Below, in pieces: positions 34,197 to 43,543 of a DNA stretch of 64,000 nt. The stretch is from assembly GCF_019634845.1 (NCBI RefSeq), contig NZ_JAHCAQ010000007.1, forward strand, positions 62,001 to 126,000. The letters run 5' to 3'. Numbering within the stretch: the stretch's first letter is position 1; the number at the start of each line of letters is the position of its first letter. The notes below the pieces were generated by a model. It was not told the DNA's origin. It saw only the letters and a list, made by a program, of their open reading frames with translations, and searched no databases. The DNA comes from Dokdonella sp. (lineage in GTDB: Bacteria; Pseudomonadota; Gammaproteobacteria; Xanthomonadales; Rhodanobacteraceae). The translations under genes and the position numbers were made by a program.

Positions 34197-35985
34197 GCCA
34201 TCCCCACGCGCCGGCGTCATCGGCGATTTCATCTGCGCCTTCGGGCCGCAGGCGGCGCACGCCGTCGGTGCACCCGATGGCTTCGCGCTCAGTGGCGCCA
34301 CCGACCTGTGCATCGCCAGCCGCGGCGCGGTGCGCCATGGCCAGGTCGGCGCCAACCACTGGCTGGCGCTGGCCGACCTCGTCACCGGCGACTGCGACGA
34401 CGGCGTCGCCGCGCTGCAGGCCGGCACGGTGCCGCAGGCGCACTGGCGCGGCCGCTTCGTGCAACTGGTGTGGAACGCCGCGCGCGACCGGCTGGTGGCA
34501 CTGAGCGACCACTTCTCGACGCTGCCGCTGTACGTGCTCGAGCACGGCCCGAACGTGCTGCTGGCGACCGACCTGCGCCTCATCCTCGCCAGCCCGCTGT
34601 GCAGCCGCGCGGTCGACCCATTGGCGCTCTACCACTACCTCAATTTCGCCTACGTGCCGGCGCCGCTGACGATCTGCCGCGGCGTGCAGCACCTGACTCC
34701 GGCCACGCGCTACGCCTGGCACGCTGGCAGCGGCACCACCTCGCGCTACTGGTTGCCCGAGTACCCGCAGGACCTGCGCGGTGACGACGCCACGCGCGCC
34801 AGCGCGCTGCGCGAGCAGATCGTGGCCAGCGTGCACGACTACCGCCCCGGCCGCGCCGAGGGCTGGGGCTGCTTCCTGTCGGGTGGCACCGACAGCTCGA
34901 GCATCGTGTCGATCCTCGCCAGCCAGGACCGCGCGGAGACCGTGCGCAGCTTCTCGATCGGCTTCGCCGAGGCCGGGTATGACGAACTCGGCTACGCCGA
35001 ACTCGTCGCGCGCAGGGTGCATGCGCATCCGTACACCGCGCAGGTGGGCCGCGACGACAGCATGCACCTGCTGCAGCAGGTGGTCGACGGCTGGGACCAG
35101 CCCTTCGGCGACGCCTCGGCCGTGCCCACGCTCGCCTGCGCGGCACTCGCGGCGCAGCACGGCATCGACATGTTGCTGGCCGGTGACGGCGGCGACGAGA
35201 TCTTCGGCGGCAACGAGCGTTACGCCAAGGACCAGGTCATGGAGCGCTTCCATCGCCTGCCGGCGCCACTCAAGGCGGTTGCGCGCGGCATCGGGCGGCT
35301 GGCCGGCCGCTCCTCCTCGCGGTTCCTCAACCGCATCGACAATTTCACGCGCCGCGCCAGCCTGCCCAACCCCGACCGCTTCTACACCGACGACTCGTTC
35401 GGCTCGGATGACTACGACAGCCTGCTGAGCGCGGACTTCCGCGCCCAGGTGCCGCGCGATGCCTCGCTGGAGTTCATGCGCGGCATCTACGCGCTTGGCG
35501 ATGCGGCCGATCCGCTGCACCGGATCATGCGGCTGGACCTGCAAATGGCGATTGCGCAGAACGATCTCGTCAAGGTGCAGGGCGCCTGCCGCGCCCACGG
35601 CATCAGCGTGCGTTACCCCTACCTCGATCCGCGCCTCGTCGACTGGACCGGCCACCTGCCGGCCGACTGCAAGGTGCGCGGCACGCACAAGCGCTACCTG
35701 TTCAAGCAGGCCATGGCCGGCATCCTCCCCGTCGAGGTGCTGCGCAAGAAGAAGCAGGGCTTCGGCCTGCCGGTCGCGGTATGGCTGCGCAGCGACGCGG
35801 CGTTCGGCCGCTACGTGCGCGAGGTGCTGTTCGATGCGCGCACCCAATCACGCGGCCTGTTCCAGCGCGCCTGCGTCGAACGCCTGCTGGCCGAGCACGA
35901 GCGCGGCAGCTGGGACCACTCGCGCGGCATCTGGCAACTCGTGGTGCTCGAATTGTGGCTGCGGAGGCATCTGGATGTCGCCTGA
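34189..35985 (+). CDS. Asparagine-synthase-like amidotransferase lacking the glutaminase Cys
   Basis: 598 residues from ATG 34189. The C-terminal synthetase domain is intact: GCFLSGGTDSSSIVSILAS (PP-loop), LLAGDGGDEIFGGNERY and KYPYLD-like RYPYLDPRLVDW. The N-terminal class II glutaminase domain starts MFEPSP instead of MCG, so the Cys nucleophile is missing; the domain is otherwise recognisable (LSDHFSTLPLYV, ATDLRLILAS). It should therefore not hydrolyse glutamine itself. A likely task is ATP-dependent amide formation on a uronic acid of the EPS or another ligase reaction; it may draw ammonia or amine from elsewhere. Confidence 0.87.
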   Translation: MFEPSPRAGVIGDFICAFGPQAAHAVGAPDGFALSGATDLCIASRGAVRHGQVGANHWLALADLVTGDCDDGVAALQAGTVPQAHWRGRFVQLVWNAARDRLVALSDHFSTLPLYVLEHGPNVLLATDLRLILASPLCSRAVDPLALYHYLNFAYVPAPLTICRGVQHLTPATRYAWHAGSGTTSRYWLPEYPQDLRGDDATRASALREQIVASVHDYRPGRAEGWGCFLSGGTDSSSIVSILASQDRAETVRSFSIGFAEAGYDELGYAELVARRVHAHPYTAQVGRDDSMHLLQQVVDGWDQPFGDASAVPTLACAALAAQHGIDMLLAGDGGDEIFGGNERYAKDQVMERFHRLPAPLKAVARGIGRLAGRSSSRFLNRIDNFTRRASLPNPDRFYTDDSFGSDDYDSLLSADFRAQVPRDASLEFMRGIYALGDAADPLHRIMRLDLQMAIAQNDLVKVQGACRAHGISVRYPYLDPRLVDWTGHLPADCKVRGTHKRYLFKQAMAGILPVEVLRKKKQGFGLPVAVWLRSDAAFGRYVREVLFDARTQSRGLFQRACVERLLAEHERGSWDHSRGIWQLVVLELWLRRHLDVA

Positions 35986-37165
35986 GCCACGGCCGCTGCA
36001 CGTATTGATGGTGCTCGAGAGCAACTTTCCGGTGGTCGGCGGCGGCGGGGCCGAGTCGCAGGTACGCACGCTGGCGCTGGGCCTGCGCGAGCAGGGACAT
36101 CGCGTTACCGTACTGACGCCGTTGCACGACCGCGCGCTCACGCCGGCACGCATCGGCCGCCACGCCGGCATCCCGGTACTGCGCCTGGACTATCCGCGCA
36201 TCCGCCTGCTCGGCAGCCTCGTGCTGTGGCTGCGCCTGCTCGCCTTCCTCGCCCGCCGCGGCCGTCGCTACGACGCCTGGCACGTCCACATCGCGCACTA
36301 CCTCGGCGCCTTGACCGCGATGATGGGCGAACGCCTGCGGCGGCCGGTCGTGGTCAAGGTGTCGGGCTGGTGGGAACTGCGCAAGGGCCTGCTCGGCGCT
36401 GCGCGCGGCCCGGTGGCACGCCTTGGCCGCCGCTGGCTGCGGCGGGCCAGCGCGCAGCAGGCGATCAGCCGGCGCATCGAGCACGAACTGCTGCGCCTGG
36501 GGTTTGCGCGCGAACGCATCGTGGCGCTGCCCAACGCGATCGACACGCGCCGCTTCGCGCTGCGCGCCGCACCGGCCGCGGCAGGCCACCCGGCCGCGAT
36601 CTACGTCGGCCGCCTGGTGCCCGAAAAGGGCCTGGACCTGCTGCTCGATGCCTGGGCCGACGCCTTCGGCAACTGTGCCGACGCGCGCCTGCGCCTGGTC
36701 GGCGCCGGTCCGCTCGACGCCGCGTTGCGCGCCCGTGCCGCGCAACTGGGCATCGCGGCTCAGGTCGAGTTCCTCGGCCAGCGTACCGATGTCGCCGGCC
36801 TGCTCGGTGCTGCCGATTTCGGCGTGCTGCCCTCGCATATCGAGGGCCTGTCCAACACGCTGCTCGAGTTCATGGCTTCGGGTCTGCCGGTGGTCGCCAG
36901 CCGCGTCAGCGGCAGCGAGGATTTCATCGTCGATGGCCGCAATGGCTGGCTGTTCGAAGCGGGCGCGCGCGCCGAGCTGGCCGAGCGGCTGCGCGCGGCG
37001 GCGCAATGCGGGCGCACCGGCCTGTACCGGCTCGGCTGCCAGGCGCGCGAGGACGTGTGTGCGCGCGCCGATCTCGCCGTCGTGGTCGCGCGCCTCGTTA
37101 GCCTGTACCGTGGTGGGCAGCCGGACGCCATGATGGCGCCGGCCGCGGCAGACAAGGGAAGCTGA
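35975..37165 (+). CDS. Glycosyltransferase family 4
   Basis: 396 residues from ATG 35975, overlapping the preceding stop by 11 bp, with GCGGAGG about 8 bp upstream. The N-terminus VLMVLESNFPVVGGGGAESQ has a Gly-rich acceptor-side loop; the donor side has YVGRLVPEKGLDLLLDAWAD and SHIEGLSNTLLEFMASGLP. Member of the EPS assembly line between the two amidotransferase genes. Confidence 0.91.
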   Translation: MSPEPRPLHVLMVLESNFPVVGGGGAESQVRTLALGLREQGHRVTVLTPLHDRALTPARIGRHAGIPVLRLDYPRIRLLGSLVLWLRLLAFLARRGRRYDAWHVHIAHYLGALTAMMGERLRRPVVVKVSGWWELRKGLLGAARGPVARLGRRWLRRASAQQAISRRIEHELLRLGFARERIVALPNAIDTRRFALRAAPAAAGHPAAIYVGRLVPEKGLDLLLDAWADAFGNCADARLRLVGAGPLDAALRARAAQLGIAAQVEFLGQRTDVAGLLGAADFGVLPSHIEGLSNTLLEFMASGLPVVASRVSGSEDFIVDGRNGWLFEAGARAELAERLRAAAQCGRTGLYRLGCQAREDVCARADLAVVVARLVSLYRGGQPDAMMAPAAADKGS

Positions 37166-37168
37166 TCC

Positions 37169-39037
37169 GTGTGTGGAATCGTCGGCATCGTCGTTGCACC
37201 GGGCCAGGCGCCGCCCGACGCGCGCGTCGGACAGGCCATGAACGATGCGATCAGCCATCGTGGCCCCGACGACGCCGGCTTCCATCACGACGCGCGCGTG
37301 CTGCTGGGCATGCGCCGACTGGCCGTGATCGATCCTGCCGGTGGTCACCAGCCAGTGACGGCCGATGGCGGCCACATCCAGCTCGTTTTCAATGGCGAGA
37401 TCTACAACTATCGACAACTGCGCCGCGAGCTGGAGCTGCTCGGACGTCGCTTCCATACCGCCTCCGACAGCGAAGTGGTGGTGCAGGCGTTTGCGCAATG
37501 GGGTGAGGACTGCTTCAGCCGCTTCGACGGCATGTTCGCGATCGCGGCCTGGGATGACCGCACCCGGACACTGGTGCTCGCGCGCGACCGCTTCGGCGAA
37601 AAGCCGCTGTTCTACGCCCACGACGCGCGCCGGCTGCTGTTCGCCAGCGAGCTCAAGGCGCTGCTGCAGGTGCCGGGTTTCGCGCGCGAGATCGACGCCG
37701 CGGCGCTGCGCTCCTACGTGCGCTACGGCTACGTGCCGACACCGGCCAGCATCTTCGCCAGCGTGCGCAAGCTGCCACCCGGCTGCACCCTGCGCTGCCG
37801 CGATGGCCACATCGAGCTGACGCGCTACTACCGGCTCGACTTCGCCCGCAAGCAGGTCATCGATCCGCGCGAGGCCGAGCATCGCCTGGCCGAATTGCTC
37901 GATCGCGCCGTGCACAGCCGCATGGTGGCCGACGTGCCATTCGGTGCCTTCCTGAGCGGCGGCCTCGATTCGAGCACGGTGGTGGCGCTGATGACGCGGC
38001 ACGCCTCGCAGCGCGTGCGCACCTACTCGATCGGGTTCAAGGAGGCGGCCTGGAACGAGCTGTCCGACGCGCGCCGGGTCGCCGAGCACCTGGGCACCGA
38101 GCACCATGAGCTCGTCGTCGAGCCCGATGCGGTGGACCTGTTCGAACAGCTCGTGTGGTACCTCGACGAGCCATTCGCCGACTCCTCGGCGGTGCCGACC
38201 TTCCTCGTCTCCAAGCTGGCCCGTTCGCAGGTGACGATGGTGCTCACCGGCGACGCCGGAGACGAAACCTTCGCCGGCTACACGCGCTACCTGCGCTTCC
38301 TCGCCATGCAGCGGCTCGGCCCGCTGGCGCGACCGGCGGGCTGGGCCGCGCGTCAGGCCGGGCGCATGCTCGGCGGCGCGTTCGGTTTTCGCCTGCGCGG
38401 GCTGGCCGAGCGCATGCGCATGCCATTCCCCGACAGCTACCTCGGCGGCGTGGCGATGAGCCGCCCCGGCACCGTGCGCGACCTGCTCGGCGCCGACGCG
38501 CCGGCCGACTACGTCGATCCGCTGCGCGCGCTCGCCGCCGCTGGCAGCGCGCAGCATTCGCTGCTCGACCGCATCATCGAGATCGATTTCGGCAGCTATC
38601 TGCCCGATGACATTCTGGTCAAGGTCGACCGCATGGCGATGGCGAATTCGCTCGAGGGGCGCGTGCCGTTCCTCGATCCGGCGCTGGTCGAGTTTGCAGT
38701 GAGCCTGCCCGACGGCCTGCGCGTAGCCCGCGGCCGTGGCAAGCACCTGCTGCGACGCGTGGCCGAGCGCTGGCTTCCGGCCGACGTGCTGGCCAAACCC
38801 AAGCAGGGGTTCGGCATTCCGCTCGCGCAATGGTTTCGCGGACCGCTGCGCGCACTGGCCGAGGACCTGATTGCCAGTCGCGCGTTCCGCGAACGTGGCC
38901 TGCTCGATCCGGCCGCGGCTCGCGCCTGCCTCGACGACCACCTGGCGGGGCGCGCCGATCGCGGTGAGACGCTGTGGTTGATCCTGTCGCTCGAATTGTG
39001 GGCCCGCCGTTTTCTCGATTCGCCGGCCGCGGGCTGA
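37169..39037 (+). CDS. asnB: Asparagine synthetase (glutamine-hydrolysing), XrtA-associated type
   Basis: 622 residues from GTG 37169 (GTG TGT GGA = M-C-G). The class II glutaminase is intact with Cys2, SHRGPDDAGF and FNGEIYNYRQL. The synthetase domain has GAFLSGGLDSSTVVALM and LTGDAGDETFAGY. It resembles the amidotransferase 1 of exosortase A loci (RYGYVPTPASIFASVRKLPPG). The likely role is to amidate a sugar acid of the EPS, matching the TviB-type dehydrogenase, rather than free asparagine synthesis. Complements the Cys-less paralogue two genes upstream. Confidence 0.91.
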   Translation: MCGIVGIVVAPGQAPPDARVGQAMNDAISHRGPDDAGFHHDARVLLGMRRLAVIDPAGGHQPVTADGGHIQLVFNGEIYNYRQLRRELELLGRRFHTASDSEVVVQAFAQWGEDCFSRFDGMFAIAAWDDRTRTLVLARDRFGEKPLFYAHDARRLLFASELKALLQVPGFAREIDAAALRSYVRYGYVPTPASIFASVRKLPPGCTLRCRDGHIELTRYYRLDFARKQVIDPREAEHRLAELLDRAVHSRMVADVPFGAFLSGGLDSSTVVALMTRHASQRVRTYSIGFKEAAWNELSDARRVAEHLGTEHHELVVEPDAVDLFEQLVWYLDEPFADSSAVPTFLVSKLARSQVTMVLTGDAGDETFAGYTRYLRFLAMQRLGPLARPAGWAARQAGRMLGGAFGFRLRGLAERMRMPFPDSYLGGVAMSRPGTVRDLLGADAPADYVDPLRALAAAGSAQHSLLDRIIEIDFGSYLPDDILVKVDRMAMANSLEGRVPFLDPALVEFAVSLPDGLRVARGRGKHLLRRVAERWLPADVLAKPKQGFGIPLAQWFRGPLRALAEDLIASRAFRERGLLDPAAARACLDDHLAGRADRGETLWLILSLELWARRFLDSPAAG

Positions 39038-39040
39038 ACC

Positions 39041-40354
39041 ATGCTGCGCCTGCTGCTCGCCCTGCAGATCCTTTACACGGTCTACCAGAACCACTACGTG
39101 TTCGAGTCGGGCGTGCCCGGGGTCAACCTGCCCAACGCCTTGTTCCTCGTCACGCTGGTGTTGCTGTGGTCGTCCGGCAAGCGCGACGCGGTGGCGCCGC
39201 AGGCGATGCTGCGCGGCGCAGTGCTGCTGTTCATGGCGATGCTCGCGTTGGCGTTCGCGATCGCGCAACTGCGCGCGCCAGGCGACCTCATGGCCGACCT
39301 GACCTATCTCAAGAATGCACTGTTTGCGCCACTGCTGTACTTCATGTACCTGCACTGCAGGCAGGACCTCAAGAACACGCGCCTGCTCGTGATCGTGGTG
39401 ATGGCGGTCGCGGCGCTGGCCGCCGTACAGGCGATCCGGCAGGGCTTCGACTACGGCATCGGCAACTACGTGGAAAGCCACCGTGCGGCGGGCCCGTTCG
39501 GCAGCAACTATCGCGACGCCAACCGCGCCGGCGTGTACTACGCGATGTTCCTGCCGCTGTTCATCGGCATGGCCCTGTTCGCGCGCGACAAACGCTGGCG
39601 ACTGGCCGCGCTCGCCGGCGTCGTGCTGCTGGCCATGGCACTGTTGTTCACCTATTCGCGCCAGGCCTATTTCATTGCCGTGTTCGGCCTGGTCGTGCTG
39701 TTGTTCCGGCGCAGCGTGCTGCTGGCGCTCGTGCTCGGGGTGGCGCTGGCCTCGCTGATCGGCTACCTGCCCGACAGCGTCACCCAGCGCGTGGCCGGCA
39801 CTGAACAGCAGGGGCCACACGGCGAGGATCAGGTCGACGAGAGCACGGCCAGCCGCTGGGAAATCTGGACCGGTGCGCTGGCGATGTGGCAGGACCATCC
39901 GGCCGGCGTGGGCCAGAACCGCTTCAAACAGGAAATCGGCCACTACTCCGCGTTCCGTGGCTACGATGCCCACAACTTCTACGTGCTGACATTGGCCGAA
40001 GGCGGCCCGCAGGCGCTGCTCGCGCTGCTGCTGCTGGTATGGGCGACATTCCGGCTCGGCACCTGGCTGCGCCGCAAGGCGCCACCCGACGACCCCGAGG
40101 CGCAGGCGCTGGCGATCGGCTTCAGCGTGTGCGCCGTCTGCATGGCGCTGGGCAACCTGTATGGCAGCCCGTTCCTCGAAGGCAATGTCATGGGCACGTT
40201 CTGGATCCTGTGCGGCCTGCTCGAGCGCTACATGCTGCTCAAGACGCAGCAGGCACCAAGCGCATCGGCGCCGGCCCCTCAGGCCGCTGCCAGCGTGTTC
40301 GCGCGCTACCCACTGGCCGCGCGTGCGCGCGGCATTCCGGCGCGGCGTCCGTGA
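39041..40354 (+). CDS. O-antigen ligase / EPS polymerase (Wzy_C family)
   Basis: 437 residues with about ten membrane helices. The large periplasmic loop near residues 245-320 ends in the Wzy_C/WaaL signature: HPAGVGQNRFKQEIGHYSAF and YDAHNFYVLTLAEGG. In EPS loci such proteins polymerise or ligate lipid-linked units. The stop overlaps the GTG start of the flippase gene. Confidence 0.87.
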   Translation: MLRLLLALQILYTVYQNHYVFESGVPGVNLPNALFLVTLVLLWSSGKRDAVAPQAMLRGAVLLFMAMLALAFAIAQLRAPGDLMADLTYLKNALFAPLLYFMYLHCRQDLKNTRLLVIVVMAVAALAAVQAIRQGFDYGIGNYVESHRAAGPFGSNYRDANRAGVYYAMFLPLFIGMALFARDKRWRLAALAGVVLLAMALLFTYSRQAYFIAVFGLVVLLFRRSVLLALVLGVALASLIGYLPDSVTQRVAGTEQQGPHGEDQVDESTASRWEIWTGALAMWQDHPAGVGQNRFKQEIGHYSAFRGYDAHNFYVLTLAEGGPQALLALLLLVWATFRLGTWLRRKAPPDDPEAQALAIGFSVCAVCMALGNLYGSPFLEGNVMGTFWILCGLLERYMLLKTQQAPSASAPAPQAAASVFARYPLAARARGIPARRP

Positions 40355-41916
40355 ACACGCCACATCGCGCCGTGTTCGCGCTGTCCACGCTCAACCTCGC
40401 GGGCAAGTTCCTCGCCATCGGCAAAACCCTGATCATCGCCACGCTGTTCGGCACCAGTGGCATGCTCGATGCGTTCTGGGTGGCCTATTCGCTGCCGCTC
40501 ATGCTGCCCAACCTGCTCACCACGGTGATCACGGTGGCATTCGTGCCGCGCTTCGTGAAGAACCTGGAAGGCCGCACCGGCACCGTGGCCTGGCGCGGTG
40601 CCAACACGCTGTTCACGCTCGCGATCGGACTCGCACTGGTGACCTGCCTGGCGATCCTGTGGCGTGCCGACGTGCTCGTGCGCTGGCTCGCGCCGGGTCT
40701 TGCAAGCCCCTACCGCGAGCAGGCGATCCAGATGGTGCGCCTGATGCTGCCATGCATGCTCATGCTCACGCTGTCATCGCTGCTGTCGGCGCTCGGCAAT
40801 GCGCGCGAACGCTTCGTGTTGCCGGCACTGAACGGCGTCATCAACAACGTCGCGATCATCCTCGTGGCGCTGCTGCTGGCGCACCGCCTCGGTGTGCAGG
40901 CGCTGGTGGTTGGCGTCACGCTCGGCTTCTTCGTGCATCTGTGCATGCTCGTCTACGGCAATCGCGACCTGCTGCGCGACAGCCTGCGCCCGGCGTTCGC
41001 GTTCAGCCATCCGGATTTCCTGCGGCCACTGGCGCATCTGCTGCCGCTGCTGGTCGGCTCGATCGGCGCCACCATGACCGCGCTCGTCGACCAGTATTTC
41101 GTGTCGCGGCTCGATGCCGGCTCGATCTCGGCACTGACCTACGCACTGATGATGGCGATGCTGCCGGTCGAAGTGTTCGCGCAGGCGATCATCACCAGCT
41201 ACTACCCCGCGCTCGGACGCGGCGTGGCGGCCGGCGACCACGACGCCGTCGCCGGCGCCTGGCGCAGCGGCCAGCGCATGATCCTGCTGCTCACGCTGCC
41301 GTGCGCAGTGCTGCTGATCGGACTGGCCAAGCCGATCGTCATCGTCCTGCTCGAACACGGCCGCTTCGATGAACACTCGACCGCGCTCACGGTCGAGGCG
41401 ATGACGATCCTGTCGATCGGCATGGTGTTCCGCGCCCAGGCCTATTTCAGCTACCGCGTGCTGCACAGCATGATCCGGCCGTGGACCCAGGTCGCGATCG
41501 GTCTGGCCGGCGTGGCCACCTGCATCGGCCTCAACCTGGTGTGGGCACAACGCCTGGGCCTGCGCGGCGTCGCGCTGTCGGCCACGCTGTCACAGTTGCA
41601 GTCGGCGCTGATCGCCGGGCTGGTGGTGCGTCAACTGCTGCGTGGCACCGGCGCGCTGCCGCGCCTGCTGTCACCGGCCATGCTGATGCCGATGTTGGTT
41701 CTCGCACTGGGCACCGTGCTGGCACGCTGGCTGGTGCCAACCAGCCTCTACACCAGCAGCCACCGCGGCTGGGCCATCGCCTGTGGCGCGGCGGCAATGC
41801 TTGCGGTACTCGCCGCAGGTGCGCTCGCGGTGCGTCTGCGACTGCCCGAAGCGGTCGCGCTGCTCGACAGACTGCGAGCCCGCGTGCGGCGTCAGCGCGG
41901 CACTCCGGTCGTGTGA
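40351..41916 (+). CDS. MurJ/MviN-like lipid-linked sugar flippase
   Basis: 521 residues from GTG 40351 (GTGA overlap with the upstream stop). About 14 membrane helices of the MOP superfamily. MurJ-like features: FGTSGMLDAFWVAYSLP, VPRFVKNLEG, LLPLLVGSIGATMTALVDQYF and the F-[DE]-x-H-like RFDEHSTALT. Its place in the operon indicates an EPS repeat-unit flippase rather than the lipid II enzyme. Last gene of the plus-strand EPS run. Confidence 0.87.
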   Translation: MNTPHRAVFALSTLNLAGKFLAIGKTLIIATLFGTSGMLDAFWVAYSLPLMLPNLLTTVITVAFVPRFVKNLEGRTGTVAWRGANTLFTLAIGLALVTCLAILWRADVLVRWLAPGLASPYREQAIQMVRLMLPCMLMLTLSSLLSALGNARERFVLPALNGVINNVAIILVALLLAHRLGVQALVVGVTLGFFVHLCMLVYGNRDLLRDSLRPAFAFSHPDFLRPLAHLLPLLVGSIGATMTALVDQYFVSRLDAGSISALTYALMMAMLPVEVFAQAIITSYYPALGRGVAAGDHDAVAGAWRSGQRMILLLTLPCAVLLIGLAKPIVIVLLEHGRFDEHSTALTVEAMTILSIGMVFRAQAYFSYRVLHSMIRPWTQVAIGLAGVATCIGLNLVWAQRLGLRGVALSATLSQLQSALIAGLVVRQLLRGTGALPRLLSPAMLMPMLVLALGTVLARWLVPTSLYTSSHRGWAIACGAAAMLAVLAAGALAVRLRLPEAVALLDRLRARVRRQRGTPVV

Positions 41917-41990
41917 AGGCGGTACCGCAGGTCGGCCAAGCAGCGCCTGCCGAGCTTCGCCGTCAACGCTTTTTTCACGCTGGGTCAACA

Positions 41991-42010
41991 CTTTACACGG
42001 CTCTTTACAC
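41991..42010 (+). repeat. Direct repeat CTTTACAC upstream of the first propeller gene
   Basis: CTTTACAC at 41991-41998 and again at 42003-42010 (12-bp period), preceded by GTCAACA and followed by ATCAACC. One helical turn spacing suggests a regulator site; no assignable -35/-10 pair was found nearby. The rest of the 192-bp gap holds a T6 run (41970) and AGGAG (42071-42076) that is not in position for the ATG at 42109. Confidence 0.35.
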
Positions 42011-42108
42011 AATCAACCGCAATGCGTGGCGCAAGCTGCGACACACGTCCCATATTCAGTGAGAACGGGTCAGGAGAATGCCGATCACCCCCACCACAGT
42101 AGTCCGTC

Positions 42109-43497
42109 ATGTTTGTGTCCGTGATCCGCTTTGCCACGCTCGCCCTGCCCGGCATCGCCCTTTCCTCGCTCTGCCTCGTTGCACCCACCCATGCCGCCGC
42201 TGCGGCTGACACCGTCTTCGCCAGCGGCTTCGAATACGCGGCCATCAGCGCCGGTCCCTGCCGCAATTTCTATCCCGATGGCTTCAGCCTGCTGCAAGGA
42301 CAACTCAATCCGCCGATCGGCACGCTGTCCAAGCCGGCCAAGGGGCAGGTGTTCGCCGATCCCGGTTTCGACACCTGCATGGTGCGCGTGACCCAGCACG
42401 ACGTGGAACCGCCGCAGACCTTCGCCCGCAACGACTATTCGCGCCGCCAGCCGTTCAACGCCGACAACAGCCGCCTGCTCGTGTACGGTTCGGGCGGCTT
42501 CTGGCACGTCTACGACGCCAACACGCTCGCCTTCTACAAGACGCTCAGCGGTCCGGCCGGAGACTCCGAGGTGCAGTGGCACGCGACCGATCCCGACACG
42601 ATCTACTACATGCCGACCAATGGCGGCATGAACATCTACAAGCTCGACATCCGCACCAACACGCACCAGACCGTCGCCGATTTCAACGGACGCCTGCCGT
42701 GGTCGGATGCCAAGCGGCTGTGGACCAAGAGCGAAGGCTCGCCGTCGGCCGACGGCAGGTACTGGGGCCTGCAGGCCGAAACCAACAATTTCGCGATCCG
42801 CGGCTACGTGGTCTATGACCTGCAGCAGGACCGCATCGTCGGCACGCGCAGCGCGAGCGTGCGTCCCGACCACACCAGCATGTCGCCATCGGGGCGTTGG
42901 TTCACGGCCTCCGACGACACCCTCGGCACCTGGGCCTGGTCGCCCGACTTCTCGCAGAAAAAGAAGCTGCACCACAAGTCCGAGCATTCCGACATCGCGC
43001 TGGGCGCCAATGGCCACGACCTGTATGTGGCGATCGATTTCCAGAGCAATTCCGGCGATGTGTTCTACACCGACATCGACACTTGCCCGGCCGTGGCGGC
43101 CGATGCCGACCCGGCCAGCGTCCCGGTGTGTCCGCGCACCGTGCTGTTTTCGACCTATCTCAATGGCGCCTCGACATCACTGCACATCTCGGGCAAGGCC
43201 TATGCGCGGCCGGGCTGGGTACTGATCTCGACCTATGGCACGCGGCGCGATCGCAGCGGCGCGGCGCCGTGGTTCACCGACAAGGAGATCGCGGTCGAGC
43301 TCAAGCCCAATGGCCGCGTCTACGGGCTGGGCTTCCACCACGGCGGCGCCGATGGCTACTGGACCGAGAACCAGGGCGCAGTGAGCCGCGACTTCACGCG
43401 CATCGCCTTCAACTCCAACTGGAATACGGGCAGCGCGACCGACGTCGATGACTACATGATCCAGCTGGCGCCGGGGATGATTCCCGCCTCGCAATGA
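42109..43497 (+). CDS. Secreted beta-propeller-like protein of unknown function (paralogue 1)
   Basis: 462 residues. Sec signal (hydrophobic 8-25, cleavage near THAAAA) then DTVFASGFE, a motif form I recall from secreted proteins of this order. The body has repeating blade-like units: LLVYGSGGFWHVYDANTLAF, VQWHATDPDTIYYMPTNGG, YVVYDLQQDRIVGTRS, MSPSGRWFTAS, ending IAFNSNWNTGS. KKKLHHKSEHSD is shared exactly with the paralogue at 44419. No catalytic family is recognised; the layout resembles PL22 or TolB-like propellers. Its place at the end of the EPS operon suggests work on or near the polysaccharide. Confidence 0.8.
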   Translation: MFVSVIRFATLALPGIALSSLCLVAPTHAAAAADTVFASGFEYAAISAGPCRNFYPDGFSLLQGQLNPPIGTLSKPAKGQVFADPGFDTCMVRVTQHDVEPPQTFARNDYSRRQPFNADNSRLLVYGSGGFWHVYDANTLAFYKTLSGPAGDSEVQWHATDPDTIYYMPTNGGMNIYKLDIRTNTHQTVADFNGRLPWSDAKRLWTKSEGSPSADGRYWGLQAETNNFAIRGYVVYDLQQDRIVGTRSASVRPDHTSMSPSGRWFTASDDTLGTWAWSPDFSQKKKLHHKSEHSDIALGANGHDLYVAIDFQSNSGDVFYTDIDTCPAVAADADPASVPVCPRTVLFSTYLNGASTSLHISGKAYARPGWVLISTYGTRRDRSGAAPWFTDKEIAVELKPNGRVYGLGFHHGGADGYWTENQGAVSRDFTRIAFNSNWNTGSATDVDDYMIQLAPGMIPASQ

Positions 43498-43520
43498 GCG
43501 GGCGACGCCAGTCCTGCAGA

Positions 43521-43539
43521 CGGCCGCCGATGGCGGCCG
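43521..43539. terminator. Hairpin between convergent genes
   Basis: CGGCCGCC-GAT-GGCGGCCG, a perfect 8-bp stem with a 3-nt loop between the propeller gene (+) and the YdcF gene (-). No T-run; a shared bidirectional stop is possible. Confidence 0.45.
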
Positions 43540-43543
43540 CTGC

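Noticed and set aside
35702-40363. Minus-strand open frame of 1553 codons
   Set aside because: It runs opposite two amidotransferases, a glycosyltransferase and the polymerase, all strongly conserved on the plus strand. Long antisense frames are usual at this GC content.
42078-42108. ATG 42078 with AGGAG as an upstream start for the propeller gene
   Set aside because: It is in a different frame from the signal peptide and protein; at most it starts a short upstream peptide.
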